From: Antitrichia curtipendula
Taxonomy: Eukaryota; Streptophyta; Bryopsida; Hypnales; Leucodontaceae
Direction: 5' to 3'
DNA: 64,000 nt
Assembly: GCA_951230915.1 (NCBI GenBank)
Contig: OX579635.1
Location: 21,514,001-21,578,000 of the forward strand
Positions 47,201-56,940 of the stretch are shown here, piece by piece (within the stretch, counting starts at the first letter, position 1; the number at the start of each line of letters is the position of its first letter). The notes under the pieces are model-generated. The model did no database searches and was not told the origin of the DNA. It saw only the letters and a list, made by a program, of their open reading frames with translations. Made by a program: the position numbers and the translations under genes.

Positions 47201-48040
47201 AAACTATCCGAAAACTACAAACCACATTGTTTGTGAACCCACCGTCATTATTTGTCCCCGCATTATACAAAAATTACAAGAACACCCTCCCATAGTGTAA
47301 AACAACCTCGCCCCTAAAATGTGGAGGATTTTTAAATTTTAATACCGCTGCTGCAAAGGCAAATGGAGGCGGGAGCCTCCCTTAACACCGCTGCTATATA
47401 CAACCAGGTGAGAATGGGCCTTCAGTCCACATTTTATGATTCAATTTATAAACCATCATTTGTTTCTATAGTAATAGAGACAGAGTCATCATTCGGACAA
47501 CTTTTAGTCCGCAATGTCGTTTTTGGTTTTAGGCCAAGGGCTTTCTCTCTCACTCTGAGCAGATTGAACGTGGTGTATGCCCAGTTGTCTCAATCGAAAA
47601 TCAACCTTCGAGCTCTCTTCCTCAAGGGGACGCAATTGAAGGGTTATGTACCAAATCTCAATGCCAGGTGTCTTGCAATCTTGGAGCAGGTTGCAAGTCA
47701 GTGGAGAAGGGTACGTGGTGCCTAGTGTTTGATCCTCTCCAGGCACGTTCAATCTGTTTTCTTATCAATTTGTGTAAATACATTGTTTCATGACTTTGAT
47801 TTGATCTGTTGGTCAAGTTTTGGAATTCTTGAAGCAAATCTAGCTACTGTTGATATGTTAGAAATGATGGTACCAACAGTTCCACCGAAAGTCCGGTGTG
47901 CCTTGCAGCTTCCATTCACAGAGGTGTAGATGAAAGTTGTTGAATCTACAAGCTTGAATGCAAATCTAACTATTTAACTTAGATTCAATCTCCTTTCATT
48001 ATTTCACTTCTTGAATTCAGTGTTAGAAATCAGGTTATCC
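41214..48040. other. Long intergenic stretch, no gene identified
   Basis: Mostly AT-rich. Frames that drew attention are an 81-codon plus frame at 42432, opposing 77- and 75-codon frames at 43977-44383, and a 120-codon plus frame at 47363-47725 in a GC-richer patch about 0.9 kb upstream of lectin-TIR copy 2. None shows a family motif. The last could be decayed coding or promoter DNA. Confidence 0.35.
44827..45125. repeat. Diverged duplication of about 175-bp spacing
   Basis: GTTGCAAGTTGAGATTTGTG...GAAGGTCTGTTGCC...GACTATAAAAAATAGAAAG recurs as GTTGTAAGTGTGGAGG...GAAGGTCTGCTGCC...GACTATAAAAGATGGAAAG. Function unknown. Confidence 0.5.
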
Positions 48041-48108
48041 TAGCTCGATCCTCTAGGGGGAAGTGAGACCACAAGTGAATTGTTCATATTTCCTAGAGGA
48101 TCGAGCTA
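48041..48108. repeat. Perfect 17-bp inverted repeat upstream of lectin-TIR copy 2
   Basis: TAGCTCGATCCTCTAGG (48041-48057) and CCTAGAGGATCGAGCTA (48092-48108) are exactly complementary, with a 34-nt spacer. The start codon is about 470 bp downstream. A weaker pair, CCAATTCCCC / GGGAATTGG, follows at about 48131-48163. Possibly regulatory or a small transposon scar. Confidence 0.55.
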
Positions 48109-48581
48109 AAATCGTTCACATACGATTTTCCCAATTCCCCTGCTATCTCAGACAAAGGGAATTGGTGTGAATTTCCTGTCTCCCTTCCCCGTGTGAAATT
48201 GTGGTTTGGTACGTCTAGTCTTGGTTATAAACCAATGCAAAGTATAGTTGCACATGTGGTCTGTTTGCAAAAGGATGGGCGCTAGCTAGCTATTCTTGCT
48301 TGTCTAGTTCTGGATTTTGTGGTAGGAATTTCAAGTTTGTTAATTTGGCGGTATTCCACTGCCTTGACACTTTCAGTCCTCAAACATAAATCTACACGTG
48401 TGCTAGTTTTTAGAGCTTTGCATAGATATATGTCACAATTTCTGCGCCAGAATGACTCCAATTTAATGAAATCGCACAAATGATAACACTTGGTGTTTGA
48501 TGCAGGTTGAGTAGATTGCCAGCAAGTTCATCCAGTAATAAGGAGGCCAAGTTTGAGTTGTGAGTACTCCAAACCTCCATC

Positions 48582-50519
48582 ATGGGAAAATCCCCAAGAT
48601 TGGCGATTGTTTTGGCTGGGGCTCGCCTATTTTGCTTAGGTGTGCTGGCCCTTCTCCTAAGCTTACCATTTGAATCCAGCGTCACTTTCGCTTTTAATGG
48701 CTTTCAGGGGAATTCTCTTCACTTAGTGTCTAATAGAAGCTGGATTCTCAACGGCACTACTAGTTGTTTCAAATTCGAGCCTACAGAATTTGATTTGTAT
48801 TACGGCACAACCTCTGGTCGACTTCTCTATCCATTTGCCATGCAAATGGTAGATCCTGGTTCCACAACTGTAAAATCTTTCAATACATCTTTCATCTATC
48901 AGATACAGTGTACATCTGTTGCCTTTGGTACAGGGCCAGGTATGGCCTTCATTATAGTTCCTAACGACATCACCATAGGAGCTCCCCTAGACTTCATGGG
49001 ACTTGTAAGAGCATGGCCAGCCATCTTGTAAAACGGATGACTTGTTGCCACCGGCTTGCAAAATTGCCCCACCCGTCTTGCATAATGGATGAACTTGTTA
49101 AGAGGCCAAGCCAAAAGTTGCCCATGACTTGCAAAACCGGGCTCTTTTGCAAGCCAAGGGGCGGCTTGCAAACCGCATGAGACAAGTACCTTTTGCACTT
49201 TCCCAACAAACAAGGACTTGATCCGTGAATGTGGACGTAGTTGATTGGGTGGCGATGGCCTCTTAAGAGGCTATGGGTGGGGCAATCCATCATCCCCGGC
49301 TTGCAAATTGGATTGACTGGCTGGCAAATTGGCTTGCATTTTGCCAGACGCATGGGGATGCTCTAACCGAGGAAACCTCCAAAACCACAAAAAATTATGA
49401 ATCTGATAACCATACCTTTGGTGTGGAATTGGACACCTTCATGAACCCGGAGTTCAACGATACCGATGATAATCATATTGGTATTAACTTGGCCAGTATG
49501 AATTCTACTTATTTGTTTGAGCTTGTCTACAGCTTGGCTTCAAGCAGTGCCATTCTATACCAACAAATCTGGATCGATTATTTTGAAGCCGACTCTCGTA
49601 TGGACATCTACTATGCAAACTATAAGCAAGGCAAGCCTACTAAGCCACAAGGATCACAAAGTGGGCTAGATTTGTCGCTATTGAAGGAAAACATATTTGT
49701 AGGGTTCGCCTCTGCGAATAAGATAGGAAGTACCGATGTTCTGTATGTTTGCGCATGGAGCTTTAGCAACGACGACATTCCAACGCCATCAATTGTTGTT
49801 GCCCAGGATGCACCTCCATCGAGTATTCCTTCTGAAGGCCCCAATAGAGAACCTTCAAAGAAAATGAACATGGGGATACTTGTGGGAGTCTTTGTAGCAA
49901 CTATGCTGGTTTTTGTATTTTCTGGACTCTGCATATTTATTTTACGTTGTCATCATAGATTTTTGAGCCATCGAATTTTCATATCCCATACATGTAGTCC
50001 GGATGGATTTGAAAAGAACTTTCTAAGTTGGCTACATGAAGCAATGAAGACATATAAGTGGTCATTTTCAACTCAGTCCAATATCGCATTCTTTTTTTAT
50101 AAAGATCACATTGATTATGGCGAAATTTTGCTGAGAAAATCATTGAAGAATTAGAAAGATTTGATGTGGGGCTCGTGGTTGTGACCGAGTATTACTTTAA
50201 AAGGAAGTGGCCTATGACAGAGTTAATTGCTTTTGTGAAAGCTCATGAGAACTCTCCTATGGGACGATTCCGGGTGTTACCTCTGTTCTACAGGCTCACA
50301 CCAGAAGAAGTGAATGGTCATTTGAAAGGCAAAACTTGGGATCTTGATTGGGAGGAAATGAGCACGGGTAATCATCCTCTCGAGGTGGAAAAGTGTAGAC
50401 ACGCAGTGGATTGGCTCTGCCAACAAAGAGGTATTTTATACGATTTCAAGAGACTCGATTGTAACAAAGAATACACCTTAGTAATTTGTAAGGATTTAGA
50501 TAAGCTTCTACTCAAATAA
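48582..50519 (+). pseudogene. L-type lectin-TM-TIR receptor-like gene, copy 2 (MITE-split, TIR frameshift)
   Basis: The ATG at 48582 starts a signal peptide (hydrophobic residues about 8-28), then lectin strands ending ...DFMGL at 49004. A 355-bp MITE interrupts here. The lectin resumes in another frame (NYESDNHTFGVELDTF...NHIGINLASM), followed by a Pro/Ser linker, one membrane span (about 49870-49950) and TIR (RIFISH at 49973). Excising GT at 49005 to AG at 49346-49347 rejoins the frame exactly. Near 50125-50130 one base is missing relative to copy 1. That frame ends at 50154, before the catalytic-Glu region, while KWPMTEL and the rest of TIR stay open in the next frame to TAA at 50517-50519. 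The product would be a membrane lectin with half a TIR, unless the deletion is an assembly error. Proposed role as for copy 1. Confidence 0.85.
49009..49363. mobile_element. Tourist-like (PIF/Harbinger) MITE inside lectin-TIR copy 2
   Basis: TAA (49006-49008), then GAGCATGGCCA; right end GGGGATGCTC, then TAA (49364-49366). Copy 1 has a single TAA at the same codon position (CTCATAACC). 3-bp TAA duplication is the PIF/Harbinger signature. 355 bp, non-coding, with internal repeats of GGCTTGCAAA. Confidence 0.9.
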
Positions 50520-51240
50520 AGAAGCTTTGCATCTTATCTTCAGGGGGCTATTACGTCCAAGTGTTCCAAGTGACTGTACACCTAGGGATCCACGAAGTGA
50601 GATGGTCTCCCAGTGATTTTAACAAACATGACTTGCGAGAGTGAAACTTTCGGTTCCTCATTTGTGACACTGATTGAGGGTTTCAGCCTCTGTCATGAGG
50701 TAGCCATTGATTCCAAATTTCAGAATATCTGGATACTTGCTGCTCAGGCTAGTCCATTTGGTTGATCTTTCTGAAGTGCCCACAATTGTGCTTGCGTTTG
50801 GCGTGTTGCTTGAGACGACAAGGCACAAGTTTTTGGTGACGAACAAGAAGTTGGTTGCTCTGGACAGGGCCAGTGGAAGTGTTGCAGATCGAGCAATGTT
50901 ATCAATGCTACCATTGCTGAGTAGAAACTTCCCTGTCCAACCCTTATCCAACCATGTACACATCTTTGACTGATTAGGGTTTAGACTATTCTACAATTTC
51001 AAGGGTACTTTCTGATATCAGATAGTTACCAGACTGTTATCAAAAGATGGCCAAAAGAGTATCCGTAAGTTCATCCTCTAGAAATACAAGCCCATGGAGC
51101 TCATAGAGTATTATTGAACTTAAAAGATAAACTGTGATTTTGGTCAGGCTGCTGTATTCTGAGACTGCATAATACTTTTTTCTGATTGGGAAGTTCAGAC
51201 GTGAGAGCGCTTTTTCCCTTCACAAGGAGGGATAATTTGA
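50520..51240. other. 3' flank of lectin-TIR copy 2, shared with copy 1
   Basis: Non-coding, with islands matching 1296-2135 (for example GTAGCCATTGATTCCAAATT and TTTGTGACACTGA). Opposing short frames at 50658-50973 lie in this conserved untranslated or flanking sequence and are not genes. Confidence 0.6.
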
Positions 51241-51466
51241 TCTGATCTCATTGCATAATTGATTCTCAGGTAAGTAGACGCATCTGGCCATTCCCACCAC
51301 TGCACCCAATTCCGTCATCATAGTACAAAGAAAATGTGCACCACTAGTACATGAGGGAGGAGTTCCAAAACTGACGGGAATGGGTGCTTCTACCTTATTG
51401 CTTCTTAGTATTGAATTGTTCCCCAACTTGGACATATACTTTTTAAGCAGGTTCTGAAGTTCTTAA

Positions 51467-52345
51467 CCCCTCATAGTCTGAGAGGACCAAAAGTGCCTTC
51501 ACATAGTTTCAAGTCCAATCCAAAGTACTATAATTTTTGCATTCAATGTCCAAATTCAATAAAACTTATTGATAAATTTGTGCTCTCTCTTCTAGTTTAT
51601 ATAATAAATTTTCAAATCAATCCAAGATGTATTGATTTCTTGGAAGCCAATTGAAGTTCATAGGTTCAATTTGAAATCACCAAACTGCATTTGAAGGTTG
51701 CAACTTTGGGGGCTTGTATCTCCTTCATCCAATGTTTTTTTTCAATAAATTTCTTGGATTATGTTTCCCTTGAAGCCTAGTTATTGTGGTAAATTTTTTT
51801 ATGTCAATCTAAGTTGTTTTGAATGTTTGGGAGCAATTCAAAGTTCAAAATCTTAACATTTTTGGATTACAATGAACTTTGGCGGCTTGTTTTTTTCTTC
51901 ATACGACATTAGTTTCCAACATTATTTTTGGAAAAGTTAAGCATAATAGCTTAGTTTATATGGCTAAAATTTCATATCAATCTAAGAAGTTATGAGTGAG
52001 TGAGAAGCATTTTAGTAGAAGGAGGTTTAGTCCTAGATTTGTTTTTTGCAACTTTTCTTGCTATTTTTTTGACATTTAAAAGCCATTTTGCAGACACAAC
52101 AAGTCAATTTGATAATATTTTCTTTCACCAATGTGCTTGTATGCTGGTTTTGAATCACTTCATAGTTTAAAGTTTTTCATTTGAGTATCTTTATAAATCA
52201 AATTTCACCTCTAAATGTGTTGCTAGGAAAATCTTAGCATCCTTTTACAACACTAAAACATTCTAATCTTGCAATCTACGTGGCCAAATGACTTCAAGTT
52301 TGATTCTTATCATCTACAACTTGTCCACTACAAGATTTTATGGTT
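51467..52345. mobile_element. TTAA-family element, subfamily B, right end lost
   Basis: TTAA at 51463-51466, then CCCCTCATAGTCTGAGAGG. Collinear with 40249-41209 up to CACTACAAGATTTTATGGTT, then it changes. At about 52010-52025 it holds the unoccupied version of the CACTA MITE site seen at 4833. Confidence 0.75.
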
Positions 52346-52635
52346 GAGATATCTATAATTTAGTGACATTTAGATCTATAATACTTCAAAAAAATAATGA
52401 TGCTTTTGAACTCAAACAAGCCTTACGCAATAAAGGTTTCATTGTACCATATAATCATGGAATGAAGGAATTTTTTATTATTGAAAGTTTTTCTCTAAAA
52501 GGGGAATCAAAGTTGATGATTTGCCCTATAAGATCATTTTCTCCAAAAGGCGCTTCAATCATGCCAGTCTTCACATTAGAGGCTTCACTTGTTATATTTC
52601 TCTAAATGTTAAATTTTGAGAAATTGGCACTTTAA
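52346..52635. repeat. Dispersed repeat, copy B, left part
   Basis: ATTTCTCTAAATGTTAAATT leads up to the TTAA of the next element and corresponds to 6600-6650. The 80-codon plus frame at 52363 has no recognisable motif. Confidence 0.45.
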
Positions 52636-54348
52636 CCCCTAAAGGTCCATTGTTTCCTTGGGGGACAATTTGGGGTTTGGGTAGGTTTCTATGAGCTAAA
52701 TTTTCACTTGATTTTTTTGAAACTCTTTGAGGATGTGTAGTTTTGTAAGAGCTTTGTGATTATATAATTTTTATTTCAATACGATGCCAGATGAAGAAAT
52801 TTGTGGGGATGGGAGGTAAGTGAATTTCAACTTGAAGGGTAGCTTGGGCTGCCAATATTTGGTTGTCTAAGGCCAAAGGTAGATGCACAAGCTACGCTAG
52901 TGAGAAGGACGACAGCTAGGGTGGACAACAAGTGAAGATTGGGACCATTGGCACCTCCTAGCATGTCAAAGCCCCTGAAATTTCATGCCATGGTCTCATT
53001 TGATTTCTAAAGATACTCAAATGAATTACGAATTGTATTTGAAGTACAATTTTAGACCTCATTTAGGCATAGTAGAATAATTTTTTCCAAAAAACTTTAG
53101 ACTAAAAAAAGTTGTAAAATCAAGATAAATTTCATCTCCAAAATTACGTTTGACATTTAGATCTTCAAACCAAAAGTTATAGACTAAATATAGAGAGGAT
53201 GTTTGAAAATATAAAAAAAAATTCCTTTTAATACTTCTCTAAAATTTGTCCATAATTTTTTATTGAATGCTAGAAATATCAAACGGATTTTTTGAGATGA
53301 AATTTATCTTGATTTTACAAAATAATTTAATTTAAAGTTATTTTATTGTTTCTAAATGAGGTCTAAAATTCTACTCCAAAAATAATTCCCACTTTTGACT
53401 TAACTATGAGTGGTTGAACTCCTACTAATTCTAATTTACATATCCCACATGAGTTGTTCTACCTCCTACCACCCCATGTGTATATAAAGAGCTTTGCTTC
53501 ACTATTGCAAATTCAAAATAAGTTAAGAATGTTTTTGAACCAAGTGAGAAAGTTCTCAATGGATTTGAATTTAAATTTCTTATAGTTTAATATTCAAACA
53601 CCAAAATTACATCACTTGATATACCTCACTTGGGACCCTTTTTTGGTGGGGCCATCATGTAGATGCCCTAAAGGAATGTGGATGAAGGAAGTTAAGCTCA
53701 ATATTCTCAATGGGGGAAGTAGGCCGGGATCAGACCAAGAGCGGAAGTGAAACCATTTTCCAAAGGTTGCCCCAAGCCTTTGTCTATATATTATTCATAG
53801 TTCTTCTAAATTCTATAGAGTAGAAAATTATTTTTTTCCAAAAAATTTTGGAACTTATAAAGCATTAGTATATTTTTCAATCCACCATTTGGATTTCTAA
53901 GTTTTGAAAATTTGTGGTTTAAAATGTGCTAAAAATATTATGTTGTGCATTGTGAACTCTTAGACATTGTTGCATTGCAATATTTTTTGGATGTACTCCA
54001 TGTCTTTATTTTACTTGAATTTTTTTGAAGACATGATTTACATCATGTTGAATGTGAAATATTTTTAAATTCAAAATCTATAGTGTAAAAAATTTCCACA
54101 ATGAATGGTCAAAGGCATCTGAAATTCTTAGGCACAGTGAAGAAAAAAAATCCTTCAAATGATAATATCTTTCAATCTATAGAGTCAAAATGACACAAAA
54201 ATTTTACTACTTTTTTCTACAAAATTTACTATAAGATCCTACAATTAGATTTTTTTTTTAAATATTTTGTTGAAAATTTTGATGAACGTAGTAATAGGGG
54301 CAGTTTTGAGTGTTTTTTTACATAAAAATAGCCTTGGGCCTTCAGGGG
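52636..54348. mobile_element. TTAA-family element, long form, empty site known
   Basis: TTAA at 52632-52635, then CCCCTAAAGGTCCATTG; right end TTGGGCCTTCAGGGG, then TTAA at 54349-54352. The flanks together match 6600-6700, where only one TTAA is present, so insertion duplicated TTAA. 1,713 bp including a nested foldback element; no transposase. Confidence 0.9.
53041..53490. repeat. Foldback element nested in the TTAA-family element
   Basis: Inverted arms share ACCTCATTTAGGCATAGTAG, and the right outer part carries ATCCCACATGA (53442-53452), then after 28 nt TATATAAA (53481-53488). The left outer part is missing. Same family as 3114-3702. Confidence 0.7.
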
Positions 54349-54352
54349 TTAA

Positions 54353-55021
54353 TTTTCAAATGCCAAGTGAATTGGATCCTTAGATTTAAATCAATTTGAG
54401 TTTTCAGAGTTTTGCCTATATAAATGTCACAATTTTGGAGCTCCCAAATACACCTTTTAAGAGCAGTTATACAGCCTCACAACATGTGGTACAAACCCAA
54501 GGAGTGGCGGGGCCCAACCCCAATGCATATCCCACGGCATGCACATGAAGGGACCAAAAATATTTGGGTACGACCAAATTTGCTAAGTACACGACCAAAT
54601 CTAGAGTCTCATGCATGGTGTGGTATGTGTATTTTTGTCCTTTTGCATGCAATTTTAAAGGTTTCGAACTCCTTCTAGTATTGATTCCATAAGCTAGTAG
54701 TCTTGGGGGGCGCATTGAGATTACACAATGTCACCGACCCGTCTTCCCGTGGGGTGGAAGCGGCACACACTAACCGGGCAGGATCGCAAGGACCGGCAAG
54801 CCCCATCTTGCCGTCCCATCCTCCCATCTTAGGTGTGGGAATGCTCTAATGTATTTGAGCACTTAACCATTGCTTGATCAAAGCAAGGGATTTGGGAAGA
54901 GGCATGGAATTTGGACGCGCATCTCTACTAACGAAAATCATTTGATCATATTTTGGTGGATAGCTACGGAAATGTAATGAAGAAACTTTGTAAATCAAAT
55001 AATGTCAAATACTCCCCTGTG
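54353..55021. repeat. Dispersed repeat, copy B, right part
   Basis: Matches 6650-6905 in order (AATGCCAAGTGAATTGGATC, TTGGAGCTCCCAAATAC, GGAAGAGGCATGGAATTT) but is split by the MITE at 54461. It ends where the LTR at 55022 begins. Confidence 0.65.
54461..54846. mobile_element. Tourist-like MITE, second copy type
   Basis: TAA (54458-54460), then GAGCAGTTAT; right end GGGAATGCTC, then TAA (54847-54849). The corresponding place near 6750 is uninterrupted. 386 bp; the interior is unlike the MITE in copy 2 of the lectin gene. Only the GAGCA ends and the TAA target are shared. Confidence 0.65.
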
Positions 55022-55406
55022 TGTTACGACTCCGTCGTACATCTGGACGTGAGTAACCGACGAGAGTAGTTACAGCGGTTATGGTGAGGCAACGATACTT
55101 AATCCCAGTGAGGGGGGATTGTCCCTCACGCAACATATTGTAATCGAAAGGAACGCAAGTTGGAAATCACGTTGTTCGGATCCTCGAGTTTCCTTTCTGT
55201 TGCTGTCTGGCTATTCAAAGAAATTCCGCTCGGAGATCTTCTCCTCGCTACACTTGGTTGGACTGAATCGTGAGCTTCGTATCTCCCTGCAGGAACCTGA
55301 CATTATGATGCGAGGCTGGTGTTAGCAGACTGGTACGGACGAGCTGAGGGGATCGGGATTGGACCGGATTCAACGGGCGTCGATACTCGATAGTAATTTC
55401 GTAACA
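55022..55406 (+). mobile_element. 5' LTR of a Ty3/gypsy-like element
   Basis: Begins TGTTACGA and ends TCGTAACA, perfect 8-bp inverted ends. It lies about 500 bp upstream of a gag frame on the same strand. A TGG-starting primer site complementary to a tRNA is not visible right after 55406 (GGCAAGATTCCC), so priming is unclear. The matching 3' LTR is not in the window. Confidence 0.7.
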
Positions 55407-55914
55407 GGCAAGATTCCCATAACATTATGTTGCGTCATTGATATCTACACCTGTTGATCGCCAGAAGAATCGCGAGCTGTAAAGTGCGTAGCTTTTGCGG
55501 TTTTAGAAATTTTTGTAAGACCCCGGGTCCACTGATTGACCTGTGGGGAGCCAGATTTGGGTCCACCGATTGAAGCTGTGGGAAGCCGGATTTGCTGCAC
55601 AATTCAGTTATTGAGCATCAGGGGCCCTAGTTCAAGAAAAAACAAAGGAATTTTGTCCTGATTTGTTGATCACCGAGTTTAGGCCTGGTTGGCTGTATGA
55701 TCCAGTTAAGAAGCCCAGAGACCTTGATTAGATCACCATAAAATAATTCAGTTATTTGGAGTTATTCGAAAACCAGACACGCATGCGGATGATTCGCCAG
55801 CCAACCAAGCAACCGATCAATCGTTTGAAAGCAAAACTCTGTTTTTAATAATCCTTCTTCTAGTGCGACCCATTTCCCTTCCTTATTTGGTTCGAGAATA
55901 TCATTAGCGTTGTA

Positions 55915-56940
55915 ATGGATCGTGAGGGGTCCAGGGAAGAAGCAAGTCCTCCATCATTGGAGGGGATTGGGCCTGAATGGGCTGTATTCATTCAACAACA
56001 GGTCCAGTCCATTTTTCGTGAGGCCATTCCGCAACTCGTTCAACAACTTTCAGAACGTGCAGCTACGCTGCAGAACCTTGCATCTTCTTCGGTTCCAAGG
56101 GAGGGGGATGATCGAACTAAGCGTGGGGGGAATGATTTTGAGCATTTGGGGTTTGAGAGCAGGGAGCTTAAAGTGGCCACACCTGATAAATTCTATGGAA
56201 AGAAGGGCGGCGAAATATATAAGTGGTTTGCTCAGCTTCGATTGGTCTTCAGGGGTAAGCCATGAACCTATCGTTGTGATGAGGATAAAATTGCTTACGC
56301 TTTATCCTATATGGCGGGGGCAGCACAAAATTGGGCAATGCCCATACTTCAGGCGCTTGATGAAGGACGCTCCCATGATTTATTACATAATTACGATCGT
56401 TTTCGAGATGCGGTAATTTCAGTTTATGGAGATATGGATCGGAGGAGCAATGCCGAAGATCGCCTTGGGAAGATTCGGCAAACGGGATCGGTGTCAACAT
56501 ATATCTCCACCTTCAATGAGCATGCGGCCCAAGTAGATTGGAATGAGTCAAGTTTGGTGGCAAGATTCCGTGGAGGCCTCAAGGACGAGATTTTGGATTC
56601 GATAGCAATGGCCGAGACTCAACCTTGTAGGCTTCACGAATGGATGGCCATGGCGACTCGAATTGATGAACGATTGTGGTCCCGACGTCAAAATAGGCGT
56701 CCTTCATTCCCCGTCTCCAACTCAAGAGACCGCACCATACGGGCTCCAACGTTGCAAGGGGAGTCAGGTCCCACACCGATGGAGCTTGATGTGGTGCATG
56801 TATCAACAGTGCTAGCAAAGGGTACTGCAGAGCGCCTCGAGTATCAACGGCAAGGTAAATGTTGGGGTTGTGGGCAGGTGGGGCATGTTCGAGCCAAATG
56901 TCCCACCAATCCTTCCAAACCTTGTCCATCTCCGCCCTAA
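55915..56940 (+). pseudogene. Ty3/gypsy-like gag with one in-frame stop
   Basis: One frame runs from ATG 55915 to TAA at 56938-56940, broken only by TGA at 56263-56265. Before the stop are a Gln-rich helical segment and a capsid-like start (KFYGKKGGEIYKWFAQLRL). After it follow ALSYMAGAAQNWA, further gag helices and a zinc knuckle CWGCGQVGHVRAKC (C-x2-C-x4-H-x4-C). TGA could have arisen from CGA by a single C-to-T change, the usual decay of methylated CpG. Length without the stop is 341 codons, normal for a gypsy Gag. The GC content is visibly higher than the neighbourhood. Confidence 0.88.

Noticed and set aside
47363..47752. 120-codon plus and 82-codon minus frames upstream of lectin-TIR copy 2
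   Set aside because: No family motif and opposing frames in the same stretch; could not be tied to the gene as an exon.
49273..50154. A separate gene starting at the ATG at 49273
   Set aside because: That ATG lies inside the MITE; the frame only continues the lectin interrupted upstream.
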